Positions 23,186 to 35,167 are shown, counted from the first letter of the stretch. The stretch: DNA of 64,000 nucleotides from Mangifera indica (GCF_011075055.1 NC_058151.1:5846251-5910250), one strand, 5' to 3'. Numbers and translations: made by a program. Notes: generated by a model from the letters alone, not told the origin.

Positions 23186-24940
23186 CTTTGCAGGTTTAAG
23201 GAAGTTGTTGTGCATGAAAGTGTTCTATTGGAAAAGCACAAAAAAAAAAAAAATGCATCAAACAAAACTCTCTCTTTCATCTAATGAGAAATGGACCATT
23301 TCTAAACAAAGGAAAAGACCTTAATTTGCTTCTCTTATTTTGTTATCAGATAAAAAGTAACAAATGATTAAATTGAGTAAAAACCCTTGCAAATTTTGCT
23401 AGTGTTTTACTTGCGGGAGAGGTGAAGGTGAAAGGTATTTTTATATACCCAAATCCTTATTCTAGAAGTATGATACATGTGCCATGAATTTGCCATTCAA
23501 AATCTTCTGTTTCTAGAAAATATGTTTGTTATATTACAAACACTTTCATCTACATTATAAAATCATAATGTTTTCAACAAATCAAAACTATTATGAGGCC
23601 CTTCAACTACCTATAATCAATGAGACACGCAACCTTTTAAAGCATCCTACTCTAACATTATGTATCGAAAAACACTTGATGTGTGTCATCATGTAATTGG
23701 ATGATTTTAAGTTAAAGGTAAAGTAACACCTAATCACATGATAATACATATAAGTGTATATACTTAAAGTAGATACATATAGTACTGTTTTTGAAATAAT
23801 TTACAAAATCCACTTTAACTTCCATGCAAATGCCAATAACTCAATTGTTTCCCCAATTGTGTATCCTATCCTTGGATTGTTAAAGCCACATAGTTCTTAT
23901 TTCCTTTTAAAATGAATTTGTTGTCTTTGTTGTTCTTGAATATAGTATGAGAGACAAAACAAAAAAAACATTGATTTTGTAACACACTATCAATTCTAAC
24001 AATGTAACAAACCAAATCTGTTGCTTAATAGTAAACTAGTAAATAAAAAGAAAATACAGAAATTCATAATATAAAAAAGTTCGACAGCATCAACACCTTA
24101 CCAATAAAAAAAATCTATGATGAAATGACTTACCAATAAGCAAAGAATGATATTGAATTCAGCTTGGGCATTTCTGAATCAATGTAAAGATGAGTGGCTA
24201 AGTGGGGAGAAAGATAGTTGAGCAAAAATTAAGAATGAAATTTGTAAATATGATAAGACTTTTGCAACTTCTTTAGTTCTAAAATGCACAATAGAGTAGA
24301 AATTAGGGCATTAAGTTTGGTCAAATCCAGTTCTATTAGTGTTGATCAGTTCATCAGGTTTAATGATTTTGACCGAATTTGATTGAGTCTTAAACTAGCT
24401 CATTTTCTCATTAAAATTGGATTTGGCTGTGAACCAAGTGAACCATTGAGTTCAGTCCAATTTTAAAGACATTACAATTACTTATAGGGCACTACCCTAA
24501 CACCAAAGGGTAAGATACCTTTTGCAGTGATCAAACATTAAATCAATAAAAGGTTAAAAGCACTGATTAAAAAAAAAAAGTAGCCTAAACCTTACTTTAT
24601 GATACAAAAAATTAAAAAAACTGTATTAGGCATTATGCCTAGCAAATATCCATGTTGGTTTTTGTGTTTGTATATTGGTTGTTACAAATTTAATAGTGAA
24701 TTTGAGTTAATAATGATGGATTTTAACCATTAAAAATTTATTAACAATAAGGGAATAACAAGAATATAACCTAATATTGTACATGTGATACAATATAACA
24801 GAAAATAATGTATGCAACATATGTACAATATATACAAAGAATAAACAAATGTAGTATGCAACATATTTACAATATATACAAAGAATAAACAAATGTAATA
24901 TGCAAACATATGTATAAAACATAAAAATGTACAAGCAAAG
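22711..24940. other. Intergenic DNA without recognisable gene
   Basis: It contains a trinucleotide ATT/TTA repeat at about 23157-23186, a poly-A run near 23240, and a second copy of the hairpin MITE (listed separately). At about 24484-24502, GGGCACTACCCTAACA matches the outer end of the Copia-like LTR family, but the neighbouring sequence does not continue the match. Confidence 0.4.
23660..23783. mobile_element. Hairpin MITE, copy 2 (degenerate)
   Basis: It shares with 1870-2024 the order TGTGTCATCATGTAATTGGATG ... CTAATCACATGATAATACAT and the end GTAGATACATATAG. The left end is worn. Confidence 0.5.
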
Positions 24941-26008
24941 TGTAACATCCCTAAGATCAAGTCCCAATAGTAAGGCCAAGTGCGCATGCAACAAGCTAAA
25001 GAAAGTGTATGTGCAAGAGGCCATTTGAAGGCATAGGTGGTGCTAACAAATGTAGTGCCCAAATGAAGCCAAGCTAAGGTGCACACGCAGTTCTAAGCAA
25101 TAAGATATGCACAAGAAATGAAATGGGGCATAGAGTGCTAAAGAACGAACACATTTGAAGAAGAACTTACTGAATGTCGAGTAATGAGCGAGTGTGTAGG
25201 AACTAAGTAAGGCGCGCACATCCAAGGTAGATTGTTGGGTATAGTCGAGGCTACATAGAGGGTTATAGTTTTTTGATGCACTTACAAATCTATAGGTTTA
25301 TTTGATAGTGGAGCACATGGAATGATAGAGCCATGTCTTATCTACCCAAAATAAGATTGGTTGGTTCAATGGGCAAGCTAATAACTAAGTTAGAAGCAAA
25401 GACCACAAATTGGTTTAGAGATAAAAACTTAGTGTGTAGGTTGATACTTTTGAGCAAAATAGTAGTTTATATTTTTGGGACCTATTAAGTGTTGACCGAT
25501 GGTTGAGAATGTCCAAGATGTTGCAGTTGCATGGACAAGACCTAAAGAATATATTGTTGGCAATTATGTGTAAAATTGCTCTTGTTCAAATTCAAACATG
25601 CAATTTACATGTAACTTACTTGTAACTACCTTATCTAAGTGTGCTTATAAATAACAGCATGTGCCCTACATATGTATGAGAGAGTTTTGGAGTGCTTTTA
25701 CATGTAATAATCTTTTGTAATTATTTTGACATAGATTAATCAAGGTTGGTAAGAGTCACCCATTTATGCTTTGTGTCGATCTATGTTGCTTGATGCCTTT
25801 ATTGCATTATACATCATTATTGCCTTCATAAATATTAACGAATTAATATGGTTGTTGGTTCCATTGTTGCCTTTCAGTGTTACCTATTAAACTTTTTCTC
25901 CTTAATCTGAAATCATTTTGATAGTGTTGAACCAAGTAAATAGAACTTGGTTGCATCATAGGTGCCAGTTTGTAGCATTATTAACAGTGAAAGATTGGCC
26001 CTATGACA
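24941..26008 (+). repeat. 5' LTR of the chromovirus
   Basis: It begins TGTAACATCCCTAAGATCAAG and ends CCCTATGACA. A TATA box (CTTATAAATAA) lies near 25645. It matches the 3' LTR in blocks, for example TAAGGCCAAGTG and GGCCATTT near the start. Open frames on its - strand are artefacts. Confidence 0.85.
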
Positions 26009-26010
26009 AC

Positions 26011-26022
26011 TGGTATCAGAGC
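26011..26022 (+). other. tRNA-Met primer-binding site of the chromovirus
   Basis: TGGTATCAGAGC, two bases after the LTR end: a perfect match to the initiator-Met PBS seen across plant LTR retrotransposons. Confidence 0.85.
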
Positions 26023-26279
26023 CTAAGGAAACACATGTCCAAGTTAAAAAAATATGGTTGGGGAAATTTTGCTTTGAAAAAGTGGATTTCCATACTTGAA
26101 CTCTTATTGGAGGCTACTTTTGAAACTTATAAAAAAAGGATTTCTCTAACCTGTTAAGGTGAATTGCTAACATTGAGGTAGATATTGTCAAAATAAGAAC
26201 TTCATTAATAGAAGAAGTTGATAATTTTCACAAAGACAATTATGACAATCATCTAGAGTTAACCATACCCAAGAAAGCC

Positions 26280-27110
26280 ATGGGAAGTATTGAAGGGAAA
26301 AGTAAGGGAATTAGAGGGATTAGGGTGCCAAAAATGAAACCTTTCAATGGTGTTTGTAGTGCTAAGAAACTTAAGAATTTCTCATGGGATATTGAACAAT
26401 ATTTTGAAGCCACTTATTTACTTGATATAAAGAATGCAACAACAACAACAATGAATATATCTGGTGATGCCAAACTGTGGTAGTGCACTAAGACCTTGGA
26501 AGACAAACTTATCAAAAGACCAAAAATAGACAAGTCAGAGACTTTCAAGAAGGAATTGAAGGATCATTTTTTTCCCTTCAGATTCTCTTAGGCTATAAGA
26601 GATGTACTAAAATGTTTGAGGCATACCAAATCATTAAGGGAGTAGGTAAAAGATTTCAGTTTTTTAATGTTGGATGTGAGTATTATGTTTGAGAAAGATA
26701 AACTCCTTAATTTCATGTCTGGGTTACAAACTTAGGTACAACTTGAATTGTAGAGATATGGTGTGAAAGACCTTTAATATGTTATGGTAGTAGTAGATAA
26801 CTTGATGAACTTGAAGGCTAGTCATGGCCTGAAGATAAGGAAGCAAAAAAACAACGAAAAGGAAGATAAGACTTGGTGGGAGAAGAAAAAAATGAAGAAG
26901 AAACATGTTGATCAATCAGATAAGAAAAAATAGAAGTCTAATTCGAAGCCTACTTCTTCCAAAAGCTTTCATGGTTGTTTCATTTATAATGACCTTTATA
27001 AAGGCAAAGACTATCCTAAGAAGGAGAAGTTGAATGCTCTAGTGTTAGATTATTTTATACCTCTTCTAATCCTAAAACTGTTACTTTAGTCAATCCTTTA
27101 CAATTGATTA
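26280..27110 (+). pseudogene. Chromovirus gag remnant
   Basis: The opening frame (67 codons) reads KMKPFNGVCSAKKLKNF, FSWDIEQYFEAT and ISGDAKLW, the Ty3/gypsy gag pattern (..FNG....EL..F...ME.YF....). After a stop in place of the second Trp of the LWW pattern, the homology continues with LRHTKSL, FMSGLQ and a worn zinc-knuckle segment (CFIYNDLYKGKDYPKKEKL) in which the second Cys has become Tyr. At least six in-frame stops are present. Confidence 0.75.
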
Positions 27111-27166
27111 ACTACGTGGAGTATGTAGCCATAATAACAGACTGATCTTCATCTCATTCTCTTTAA

Positions 27167-27412
27167 ATGTATATTCCAATGCAAGTGAACAAACTTGATA
27201 TCAAAACTGTGGTGGACACTAGAGCCATTCATACCTTTATTACATCAAGAATGGTGAAGAAATATAGGTTGCAAGTGAGTAAATGTCTGAGTATGCTTAA
27301 GATAATGAATTCAAAGGCCCAATCGGTAATGGGGATGTCTTACAACACTAATATTTGTTGGTGGATGGTTTACTCGTGTAAATATGTTGGTGATACTATT
27401 AAAGGACTTTGA
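27167..27412 (+). pseudogene. Chromovirus protease remnant
   Basis: The frame MYIPMQVNKLDIKTVVDTRA contains the aspartic protease region. The active-site Asp-Thr-Gly has become Asp-Thr-Arg (VDTRAIHTFI), so the enzyme would be dead even without the stops. It is followed by a frameshift, and then by the MITE insertion at 27582. Confidence 0.7.
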
Positions 27413-27574
27413 TTTGATCCTTGGCATTGATTTTTGTCGCAAGTCTAAATTGGCACCAATGCCACATTTAGATGGTGTCATGATCATGCAAAAAGGACAT
27501 TCATTTTTCATTCCATGTTGTCCAAGGGTGGAGAAAGAAATGAAGGTGGGTAATGTGGGGTAAGTTTTAGCTAT

Positions 27575-28148
27575 GGTTATAAACAAAGTAGCACGAAAAC
27601 TTACAATGGGGTGCGTTTCCACGTTTCAGAAATGTTTCGTTTCCAAAACTCCCAAAAACTTGTAGGAAACTTTTTGGGTCATTTCAAAATTTTTGAAAAA
27701 TTTTGAAACACATTTCTTTTAGAAGAAAACTTATGAAATCTATTAAACACGTATTTTTTGTATTTTCAAACTGAAAATGTCTTTAAATCTCATATTGAAT
27801 TCATCTCCTCTCTACTCTTCGATGTGTTACTCATCTATTCCTTGATATATCATATAGATTGGTGTGTATTATTATTTTTTTCCTTACATATCTATATGTG
27901 TTTGCTCAAGAACAATTTACAATAGATTCTATGATTCTATTTTATAGCATTCTTTTTCTTCATTTTTTTTATTATTTATTTTTATATTATACAAGTTGAT
28001 GTATTTTTGTTATAAAAAATTTAGTATTTATAAAAAAGCCTTTATATTTTTTATATTTATAAGTTTCTCCACGTTTTCGTTTCTTATATTTTTTTAAAAA
28101 TACGTTTTCACGTTTCTCCGTTTCTGTTTCCGTGCTACATAGGTTATA
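27575..28148. mobile_element. MITE inserted between chromovirus protease and RT
   Basis: The element is about 27582-28141 (560 bp). Flanking GGTTATA occurs at 27575-27581 and 28142-28148; with one more base the flanks are TGGTTATA and AGGTTATA. The inner ends are inverted: GTAGCACGAAAAC on the left, GTTTCCGTGCTAC on the right. Sub-terminal CGTTTCC/GGAAACG-type words recur in both arms. No transposase. A 7-8 bp duplication fits hAT or a related superfamily. Confidence 0.6.
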
Positions 28149-28179
28149 GAGTTTAAAGGCAGGACTAGACATTTATGTC

Positions 28180-29240
28180 GCTATTATGACTGAAACTAAG
28201 GAAGACAGTGTCATACAGATGCCAAATGTAGTTGTCTTATTATTTTTGCCTCCTAAATTACCACAAACATTGCCACCAATGAGAGCCATTCATTATAAAA
28301 TTGAACTAATTCCCAATTCCATAACTTTTGCTAGACCACTATACAAGATGTCTCTTCTTAAATTGGTTGAACTAAGGAAGCTATTCAGAGAGTTGCTAGA
28401 AGCAAGTACATCTAGCTTTCTAAAGCACCATACGAAGTACATGTTTTCTATCAAAAGAAGGCATATGGAACATTAAGGATGTGTGTGGACTATGAGGCTT
28501 TGAAAAAGATCACTATGAAGAACAAATATGCAATCATTCTTGTTCAAGACCTCATGGATAGATTATGCAAGGCTTGTTAGTTTACAAAGATAGATTTACA
28601 AAATGGCTAATGGCAAGTACGTATTACTAAAGGTGATGATGCATAGACCACTTATGTAATAAGCTACAGTTCCTATGAATTTTTAGTCATGTCATCTAGC
28701 TTGACTAACACACTTGTTACCTTTTGTAACTTGATGAATCAAGTCTTGTATGATTTCTTGGATAACTTTGTGGTAGTATATCTTGATGACATTGTTGCTT
28801 ATAGCAATTCACTTGATGTGCATGTCATGAATTTGAGATTGGTGTTTACTAAATTGAAGGAATTTCAATTATATGTCAAGAAAGAAAAGTATGAATTTAT
28901 TAAACAAAAGATAAAGTTCCTTGGGCACATTATTGGGTAAAACCATGTTAGAATGGATCCTAAGAAAATTGAGGCCATTATTGACTCTACTAAAGTCTAT
29001 CAATTGAGATCATTTCTTGGCTTAACCAATTATTACAAAAATTTTATTGCTAGGTATGCTAAAATCGTTGCATTTTTGACTAATTTGTTAAAGAAAAATG
29101 AGAATTGGGATTGGATAAAAAAATGTGTGAAAGCTTTCAAGGGATTAAAGGGGGTCATCTCTTTTGAACTAGTATTAAAATTGCCTAATTTTGATATGCC
29201 TTTTGAGATGCCTTTTGAGGTACATACTAATTTTTAGATA
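28180..29240 (+). pseudogene. Chromovirus reverse transcriptase remnant
   Basis: The pieces read in order LPQTLPPMRAIHYKIELIP, SKAPYEVHVFYQKKAYGTLR, FTKIDLQNG, then FVVVYLDDIVAYSN (the catalytic YxDD box at 28779-28790) and KIKFLGHIIG. The RNase H connection follows (SFLGLTNYYKNFIARYAKI). The order and motifs are those of Ty3/gypsy RT. Stops and shifts break it into several frames. Confidence 0.85.
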
Positions 29241-29580
29241 AGACAACCACCCAGTTGCATTTGAAAGCAAGAAGTTGAATCTTGCTGAGTAAAGATATTC
29301 TGTTCATGAGAAAAAGATTGTGGCTATGGTTTATTGTCTTTGAGTGTGGACTGTTCATTTGCTTGGAACACAGTTTGTTGTTAAGACTGATAACATTGCA
29401 AATACTTATGTCAAAACACAAAAGAAACTTTTACCCAAACAAGCAAGGTGACAAGAATTCATTGTTGAGTATGACTTTGTATAGGAACACAAGGCTGGAA
29501 GGCATAAATAGGTTACTAATGCTCTTAGTCACAAGAAAATTATGGTTGTATTATATGTTGTATCCTATGTTGAAATGAGT
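29241..29580 (+). pseudogene. Chromovirus RNase H remnant
   Basis: Broken frames keep words such as HPVAFESKKLN and a worn EKIVAMVYCL near the expected place. No intact stretch is present; it is assigned mainly by position between RT and integrase. Confidence 0.55.
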
Positions 29581-29589
29581 TTGCTTGAA

Positions 29590-30815
29590 TAGATTAAAGA
29601 GGTAACATCTAAAAATGCTACATATGGCAAGTTAGTACAACAGGTTTCTAATGGCATTGTAAAGAGATATTGGGTTGAAGATAGGCTCTTTAGGTTCAAA
29701 GAGGAACTTCTATATGTGTTTTTGGTTGATGGATTAAAGAGAGTTTTGCTTAAAGAAACACATGACCCTGTTATGGGTGAGGCATCTAAGGGTTGAAAGA
29801 ATGATGACATTGCTTAACTGGTCTTATTATTAGCCTAAGATGGAAGATGACATTGAGGCTTATATGAAAGCATAGCTTGTATGTCAACAAGACAAAACAG
29901 AAAGGAAGAAAGAAGTTGAATTGTTGTAACTTTTACTTGTCCCAACAAGTCCTTGAATCCTAGTTTCATGGACTTCATAAACAAATTAACATTTTTTTTA
30001 GTTGTGTTTGATAGGTTTTCCATGTATACAATATTTATTGTAGCACTATCTTCATGTACCTCTGATATTACTGCTAAACGTTTCTATAAAAACATGGTGA
30101 AACATTTTGGGATCCTTATGAACATAGTGAGTGATATAGATGTCAAGTTCACATGTCAGTTTTGTTCAATATAATAGGAATGAAATTAAAATTTTCTACT
30201 ACCAATCACTCATAAATTGATGGGCAAACTAAAAGAATCAATCATTTGCTTGAGGAATGCCTATAGCATTATGTATCGACTAGTCAGAAAAATTGGTTGG
30301 AATTGTTGGATAATGCACAATTTTGTTACAACTTGCATAAATCTTCATCTATAGGCAAAAGTCTCTTTGAGATTGTATTGGGACATCAACCAATGACAAC
30401 CTTTGATGTTGCACAATAAGCAGCCAATAACAAAAGTCCTAAAGCCTACAAGTTTGCAAATAACAAGTATGAAATGTTGGATAAGGCTCAAGACAGTTTA
30501 AGGAAGGCAAGTGACCGAATGAAGAAGTATATGGTCTAAAACAAAAGGGATGTTAAGTTCTAGGTTGGGGACAAAGTCTTGTTGAAACTGACTCCACAAA
30601 CATGGAAGAAGATTAGTATCAAGACTGTACACCGTAGGCTAATTCTTAAATATGATAAACCTTTTAAGGTAATGCAAAAGGTGGAGAATATTATTTATAG
30701 ACTAAAGTTGCTAGAGAGACTCAAGGTTTATCTTACCTTCCATGTAAGTTTAAACCATTTCATAAGGATTAACAAGAACCAAACAGAAGCAAGATGGCTA
30801 GAGCACCATCCATGA
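29590..30815 (+). pseudogene. Chromovirus integrase remnant
   Basis: The core region is seen at 29953-30174 with FLVVFDRFSMYTIFIVA and HFGILMNIVSDIDVKFT, the integrase pattern containing two catalytic Asp positions. Downstream, the inferred frame gives DGQTKRINHLLEE (30220-30260) and then the C-terminal segment at 30579-30815 (VENIIYRLKLLERLKVYLTF..VSLNHF), which corresponds to the GPFxVxxRxGxxxYxLELP..HPVFHVSxLK region of gypsy integrases. Multiple stops. Confidence 0.75.
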
Positions 30816-30832
30816 TTTAGAAACAATTTGAT

Positions 30833-31001
30833 GATGATATTGAGAAGATAATGAATCACATAATCCTTGGCCAATGTAAAAAGAATAAACGAACAGAGTA
30901 CTTAATTCTATGGAAAGGTAAGCCCAAGTCAGAAGCCACTAAGGAGAAAGACACTACTTTATGGCAATTTGAGAGGTAGATTGTTGAGTACCTAAGCCAT
31001 A
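30833..31001 (+). pseudogene. C-terminal chromodomain of the chromovirus
   Basis: One frame reads EYLILWKGKPKSEATKEKD and TTLWQFER, then a stop and IVEYLSH. The YLxxWKG and LWQF words are hallmark chromodomain residues (aromatic cage plus hydrophobic core). A normally conserved Trp after EAT is replaced by Lys. The domain identifies the element as a chromovirus; in this family it can guide integration to marked chromatin. Confidence 0.75.
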
Positions 31002-31389
31002 CTGATAGTCAAGCATTGAAATAGGTTCATTTAAAATTTTTGATAGCCCTACATCTTCATGTTAAAGTTGAAATGCTTAAAATTATGTTTAAGATACACA
31101 TCTACATTTTTACTCATGAACTATAATCTGTTATGTACCGTGTATCGTTTGAGAAGATACCAACACATACTAAGTAGGGAAAGATTTTTTGTCTTTACAA
31201 GTCATGTTGCTAATGACTTCTTTCAGTGGCATAATGCTAATAGTAAGATACAACAAAGATGCCTTAAGTTTTTGCTAAACTTTAATTTTGCCTAGATATA
31301 TTATGATGATGTGGATCCAAGTTTAGAAAAATTGGATAGAATCTAAAACCTTTCAATAAGGACGTTGAGTTCAATGAGTAGAGGTGGTT

Positions 31390-32981
31390 TGTCACACTCG
31401 TAAGATCAAGTCTTGATAGTAAGGCCAAGTGTATCCATAACAGGCTAAAAGAAGTGCATTTGCAAGAGGCCATTTAAAGGTGTAAGTGGCACTAACAAAC
31501 GTAATGTTAGAACGAAGCCAGACTGAGGCATGAATGTGACGCTAAACAACAAGATGCACATGAAAAACTAAGATAGGCATGAAGCATCAAAGAACAAACA
31601 TTTTTTCAAAAGCGATCACTAGGTGTTAAGTAACAAGCGTGCATGTGGGACCTAAGTAAGGCACATGTGCATCTGAGGAAAACAGTTAGGTGCAATTAGG
31701 ATCACATAGAAGGTTATAATTTTTTGATAGCCATACAATATAGGTTTATTTGATAGCGAAGCACACAGGAATGATAGAGCTATGTCTTATCTACCTAAAA
31801 CAAGGTTGGTAGGTTCAATGGGTTAGCTAACAACTAAGTTACAAGCAAAGAACATAGATTTGTTCATAGATAAGAAGCTTGGGTGGGCTTGCTTGATTTA
31901 ACATGTATGGGTTGATACGGTTAAACAAAATACTAACTAGCATTACTAGGAGTTACTAAGTACTTACTGACATTTGAGAATATCTAAGATGCTACAGTTG
32001 CATGAATAAGACCTAAAAAATATGTTATTGGTAGTTATATGCAAAAGTTGCCCTTGTGTAAATTCAAACATGTAACCTACATGTAACTTACTTATAATTC
32101 TCTTATCTAAGTGTGTTTATAAATAAGAGCATGTACCCTACACATGTAAGAGAGAGTATTAGAGTTTAGCCTAAAAATGAGTCGAGTAAAGTCGAGCTCG
32201 ATCCATTTTTGACTTGTTTTAGAATGGGCTTAACTCAAGTTTGGTTTGGGCTTATCAAGCTCACTCAATCACATGTTTGTGTTTGGATCGCTTGGTAATT
32301 TTATTGTTTGTGATCAACTTGCATTAGCTTGGGTTCGTGTTTGTAGCTCAGGTTCATACAAGTATTCGTCTCGGCTCGGTTATCAGGCTTGGTTTTAGGC
32401 TCACTCTTTAGGCTTGTTTCAAATTCTGAATTATTCAAATGTATAATGATCTATATCACATGTAATTTGTGTAAATTTTTTTTCATATAAGGGAGTCATG
32501 CTCGACTCACAAGCACAACTTGATTTGCTCAACTCATGTTTAGGTTCAGGCTCATGATTGTTTTTTGCCTAAAACTTAGGCTTGTGTTCGTGTTCTTGTT
32601 TGTTTAAAGCAAACTCAGTTCAGGCTCATTCAAGTAAAGCTCATTTCGAACCCAAACAAGTTTGCTTCGAATCTAACCCTAGTTGGAGTGCTTTTACATG
32701 TAATAATGCTTTGTAATCATTTTGACATAGATTAATAAAAGTTTAGAAGAGTTACCTGTATATGCTTTGTGTTGATCTATGTCACTTAATGCCTTGTTGT
32801 TTGATACATCATTGTTACCTTAACAAATATTAACGAAATAATATGGTCAGTGTTGTCAATTGAACCTCTTCTCCTTAGTTTGAAATCATTATGGTAATGC
32901 TAAACTAAGTACACAAAACTTGGCTGCATTATAGGCACCAATTTGTAGCATTGTTGGTAATGAAAGATTGGCCTTGTGACA
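31390..32981 (+). repeat. 3' LTR of the chromovirus, containing an insertion
   Basis: It begins TGTCACACTCGTAAGATCAAG after a purine-rich tract (gtagaggtgg) and ends GGCCTTGTGACA. A TATA box (TTATAAATAAG) lies near 32116. It matches the 5' LTR on both sides of the insert at 32161-32683. Confidence 0.85.
32161..32683. mobile_element. Insertion of about 523 bp in the chromovirus 3' LTR
   Basis: The 5' LTR reads ...GAGAGAGTTTTGGAGTGC without interruption. Here about 523 bp separate GAGAGAGTATT from TTGGAGTGC. The insert is rich in GGCTC/GAGCT and TCGAGC words, starts AGAGTTTAGCC, and ends AATCTAACCCTAG (inverse CTAGGGTTAG), so the termini may be short inverted repeats. The target duplication is at most about 3 bp by eye. 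Exact borders are uncertain by several bases. Confidence 0.55.
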
Positions 32982-35014
32982 CTAAATATACAAAATGAAT
33001 GTGTAATCTATACATAAATGTGGAACTAACACATGTCTACCATAGTCCTCAATGTTCTTTAAGTAGTCCAATCTAGATAGACTATATTAGTGATCGATTG
33101 TTGATAGTGACTTCAACTCACGTAGTCATTTAGGCTGTCCAACACCACACAAATCCAAGTTTGCAAACTTAATGTTCGTCGTTAAAATTAAGTGAAATTT
33201 ATATTTACATACATGTAGACAATGTCATTTAACTTTATTCATTGTATTTTCCAGTAGACAAGTATTTATTGCCTACTATCAAAAATCATTCACCCCCATT
33301 AGGAACAAAGCCAAGTAAAATATCAATACAAAAAGCCCTCAAATATCAATTATCGAGTATGCTAAGTTGAAGCAATGCCTATTAAAAAATCATACAACCC
33401 TCCAAAATTATTTTTATTTTAATTAATTGACCAATGATTGTAGATAGGTCAATTATCAACTCTTTAATTGTAGTCTTTAAAATATCAACCATCGAATATG
33501 CTAACAATTTTATTGTAGTCTTTAGAGCCGGCAGAAACGTCCAATGCATCATCCATGACGAATGCTGCCTGCCTACAGTTGCAGTTGATTAAAATAAATA
33601 ATTGAAATTATAACTGCTTTCCATCATCCATGACGAATGTTATCTGTCCCTTTCCCGTCAAAATTAAACAAGGGAAAAGCAATTGCCTTTTTTCAGTGGT
33701 AGGTCTCACTATTACACCCATATGGTTAGAACATTTTGACAATTCCCTTTGTAATAATTCTACATATTCATGCAAATTTTCGGTAAGGTTAAGTAACATC
33801 TAAATGTCTAATTCATAAGTTAACAATGTACTAAATGAAAACCATAAGAAAAACTCATGGAATAACTCATCAATTAGATAATCAACAAACATATTAATAA
33901 AGGAAAAAAATATATTATTTCTATTAAAATCTAAATTCATAATTTTATCCAAAACTAAATTTGAAAATTCAAAATTAAAAATGAAATTGAAAAGATAATT
34001 ACTAATTGTTTCCTGGCATCAAAAGCCAAAATTACTTGAAAACGATTATAAATTTGGAGGAAATAGAGCACTAAACTTATAATTGAGGGGCTCAACGGAT
34101 AAATTTATTGCAGGGGCCCTAGTGCACTCTTTGGCTATTATGTGTGTTTATTAGGGTCAACAAAAAAACCGAACTGGAATCGGAACTATTGGGTACTTAA
34201 TTTTCTTTTTTTATTTAGAACTAGCATATTTTGGATAATTTTAATTCTAATTTTGTGCAACCAATCAATTTTAATTTCACCTAGCGCCTAAGAAACCAGA
34301 ATCTATTAATAAAAATGAAGTGGTAATGTTTATGTTATTTTTCCCATATCTTGTTTGATTAACCCCTCCGTTTGACCAAATTTATGAACTTTTATCCACA
34401 ACCCATCAATTGAAATCAACATCTTCGCATACTTTCTTAGATGAGATTCGATTGTTCATCTAATAGCAACAGTAGTTTGAATGAATGAGTCGTCTGATCG
34501 TAGGGCTGAAATTTTTTCTTAGTTTTGAGATTATTGAAGCCATGGAGGATGAGAGTACATTTATAATATATTGATTTTTGTACAATAAAACACGTATAAT
34601 TAGGAAGATTAATAAAACTAATATTGCATTCGCTATTGACGCTGACACTCTTGCTAACATTATCCATTTTCAGGAACTAGTAGTTTCTCAATTCAATCCA
34701 CCATTATTGGCTTTATAATTTGCTGTACATTTAATGATTGAATATTTATATTGATCTTAAAGAAGCTCATAACCGTTAAGACTCAAGTAAACTAAACAAT
34801 ACATAATCTAGCAAATTATTCCCGGTACAACTATTCAAGAAAATGGACGATTATCAAAGAGAAGCTAATTGTTTCTTCATTAGTTACATATGTTTATTTG
34901 CAGTATGTTCATCAGGTTAAGAATTTCTACCCAAACCATGAAACTGCTCATGGTACTCGACATGTTGAGAGAAATTATCCTTGTTCATCTAAAGACTACA
35001 ATTAAATTGTTCAT
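32982..35014. other. Intergenic DNA without recognisable gene
   Basis: A 17-base phrase (atcatccatgacgaatg) occurs twice, near 33548 and 33625. Around 34150-34215 and 35240-35400 there are GGAACTA/TAGTTCC-rich segments of opposite type that may be ends of an old inverted-repeat element. No intact gene. Confidence 0.35.
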
Positions 35015-35167
35015 CTGAAAGCACGTTCGACAGTATTATATGGAAAACACAGTGTTTCAGGCGAAGACGTTGCCATTAAGCTAATCATCAACAAAGACCA
35101 ATTGAAAAGGCAAGGGATCATGGAGCAAATCTAGAGGGAGTACAAAAAGATTAGTTTGTTTGGTTAA
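35015..35167 (+). pseudogene. Kinase N-lobe fragment, CIPK/SnRK3-like, decayed
   Basis: One frame reads [19 protein letters not shown], then [15 protein letters not shown], a stop, and REYKKISLFG. This matches the N-lobe of plant CBL-interacting protein kinases, around the catalytic Lys of VAIK and the ..NKDQ.KK.G.MEQI.REI helix. The glycine-rich loop upstream is not recognisable, and everything after about 50 codons is missing. A stop replaces the residue before REY. It was probably a longer kinase copy, now truncated where the repeat DNA begins. Confidence 0.5.

Larger units (their letters stand above)
24941..32981 (+). mobile_element. Ty3/gypsy chromovirus, nearly full length, heavily mutated
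   Basis: Both LTRs are present (24941-26008 and 31390-32981), with a tRNA-Met PBS at 26011 and the order gag, protease, RT, RNase H, integrase, chromodomain. Stops and frameshifts occur throughout, so it is inactive. The 3' LTR is about 523 bp longer than the 5' LTR because of an insertion; without it the LTR lengths are almost equal (about 1068 and 1069 bp). A 560-bp MITE sits between protease and RT. The 5-bp flanks (CAAAG and CTAAA) do not match, so no target duplication remains visible. Confidence 0.85.

Noticed and set aside
23062..23280. - strand frame with a poly-Asn run
   Set aside because: It is the translation of an ATT microsatellite and a poly-A run; no domain.
24484..24502. GGGCACTACCCTAACA matching the outer end of the Copia-like LTR family
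   Set aside because: The adjacent sequence does not continue the LTR match on either side, so it is not called as an LTR.
33608..33799. 63-codon - strand frame (MLLNLTENLHEYVELLQRELS)
   Set aside because: Reads like protein over a short stretch, but no family recognised and no splice or promoter support.
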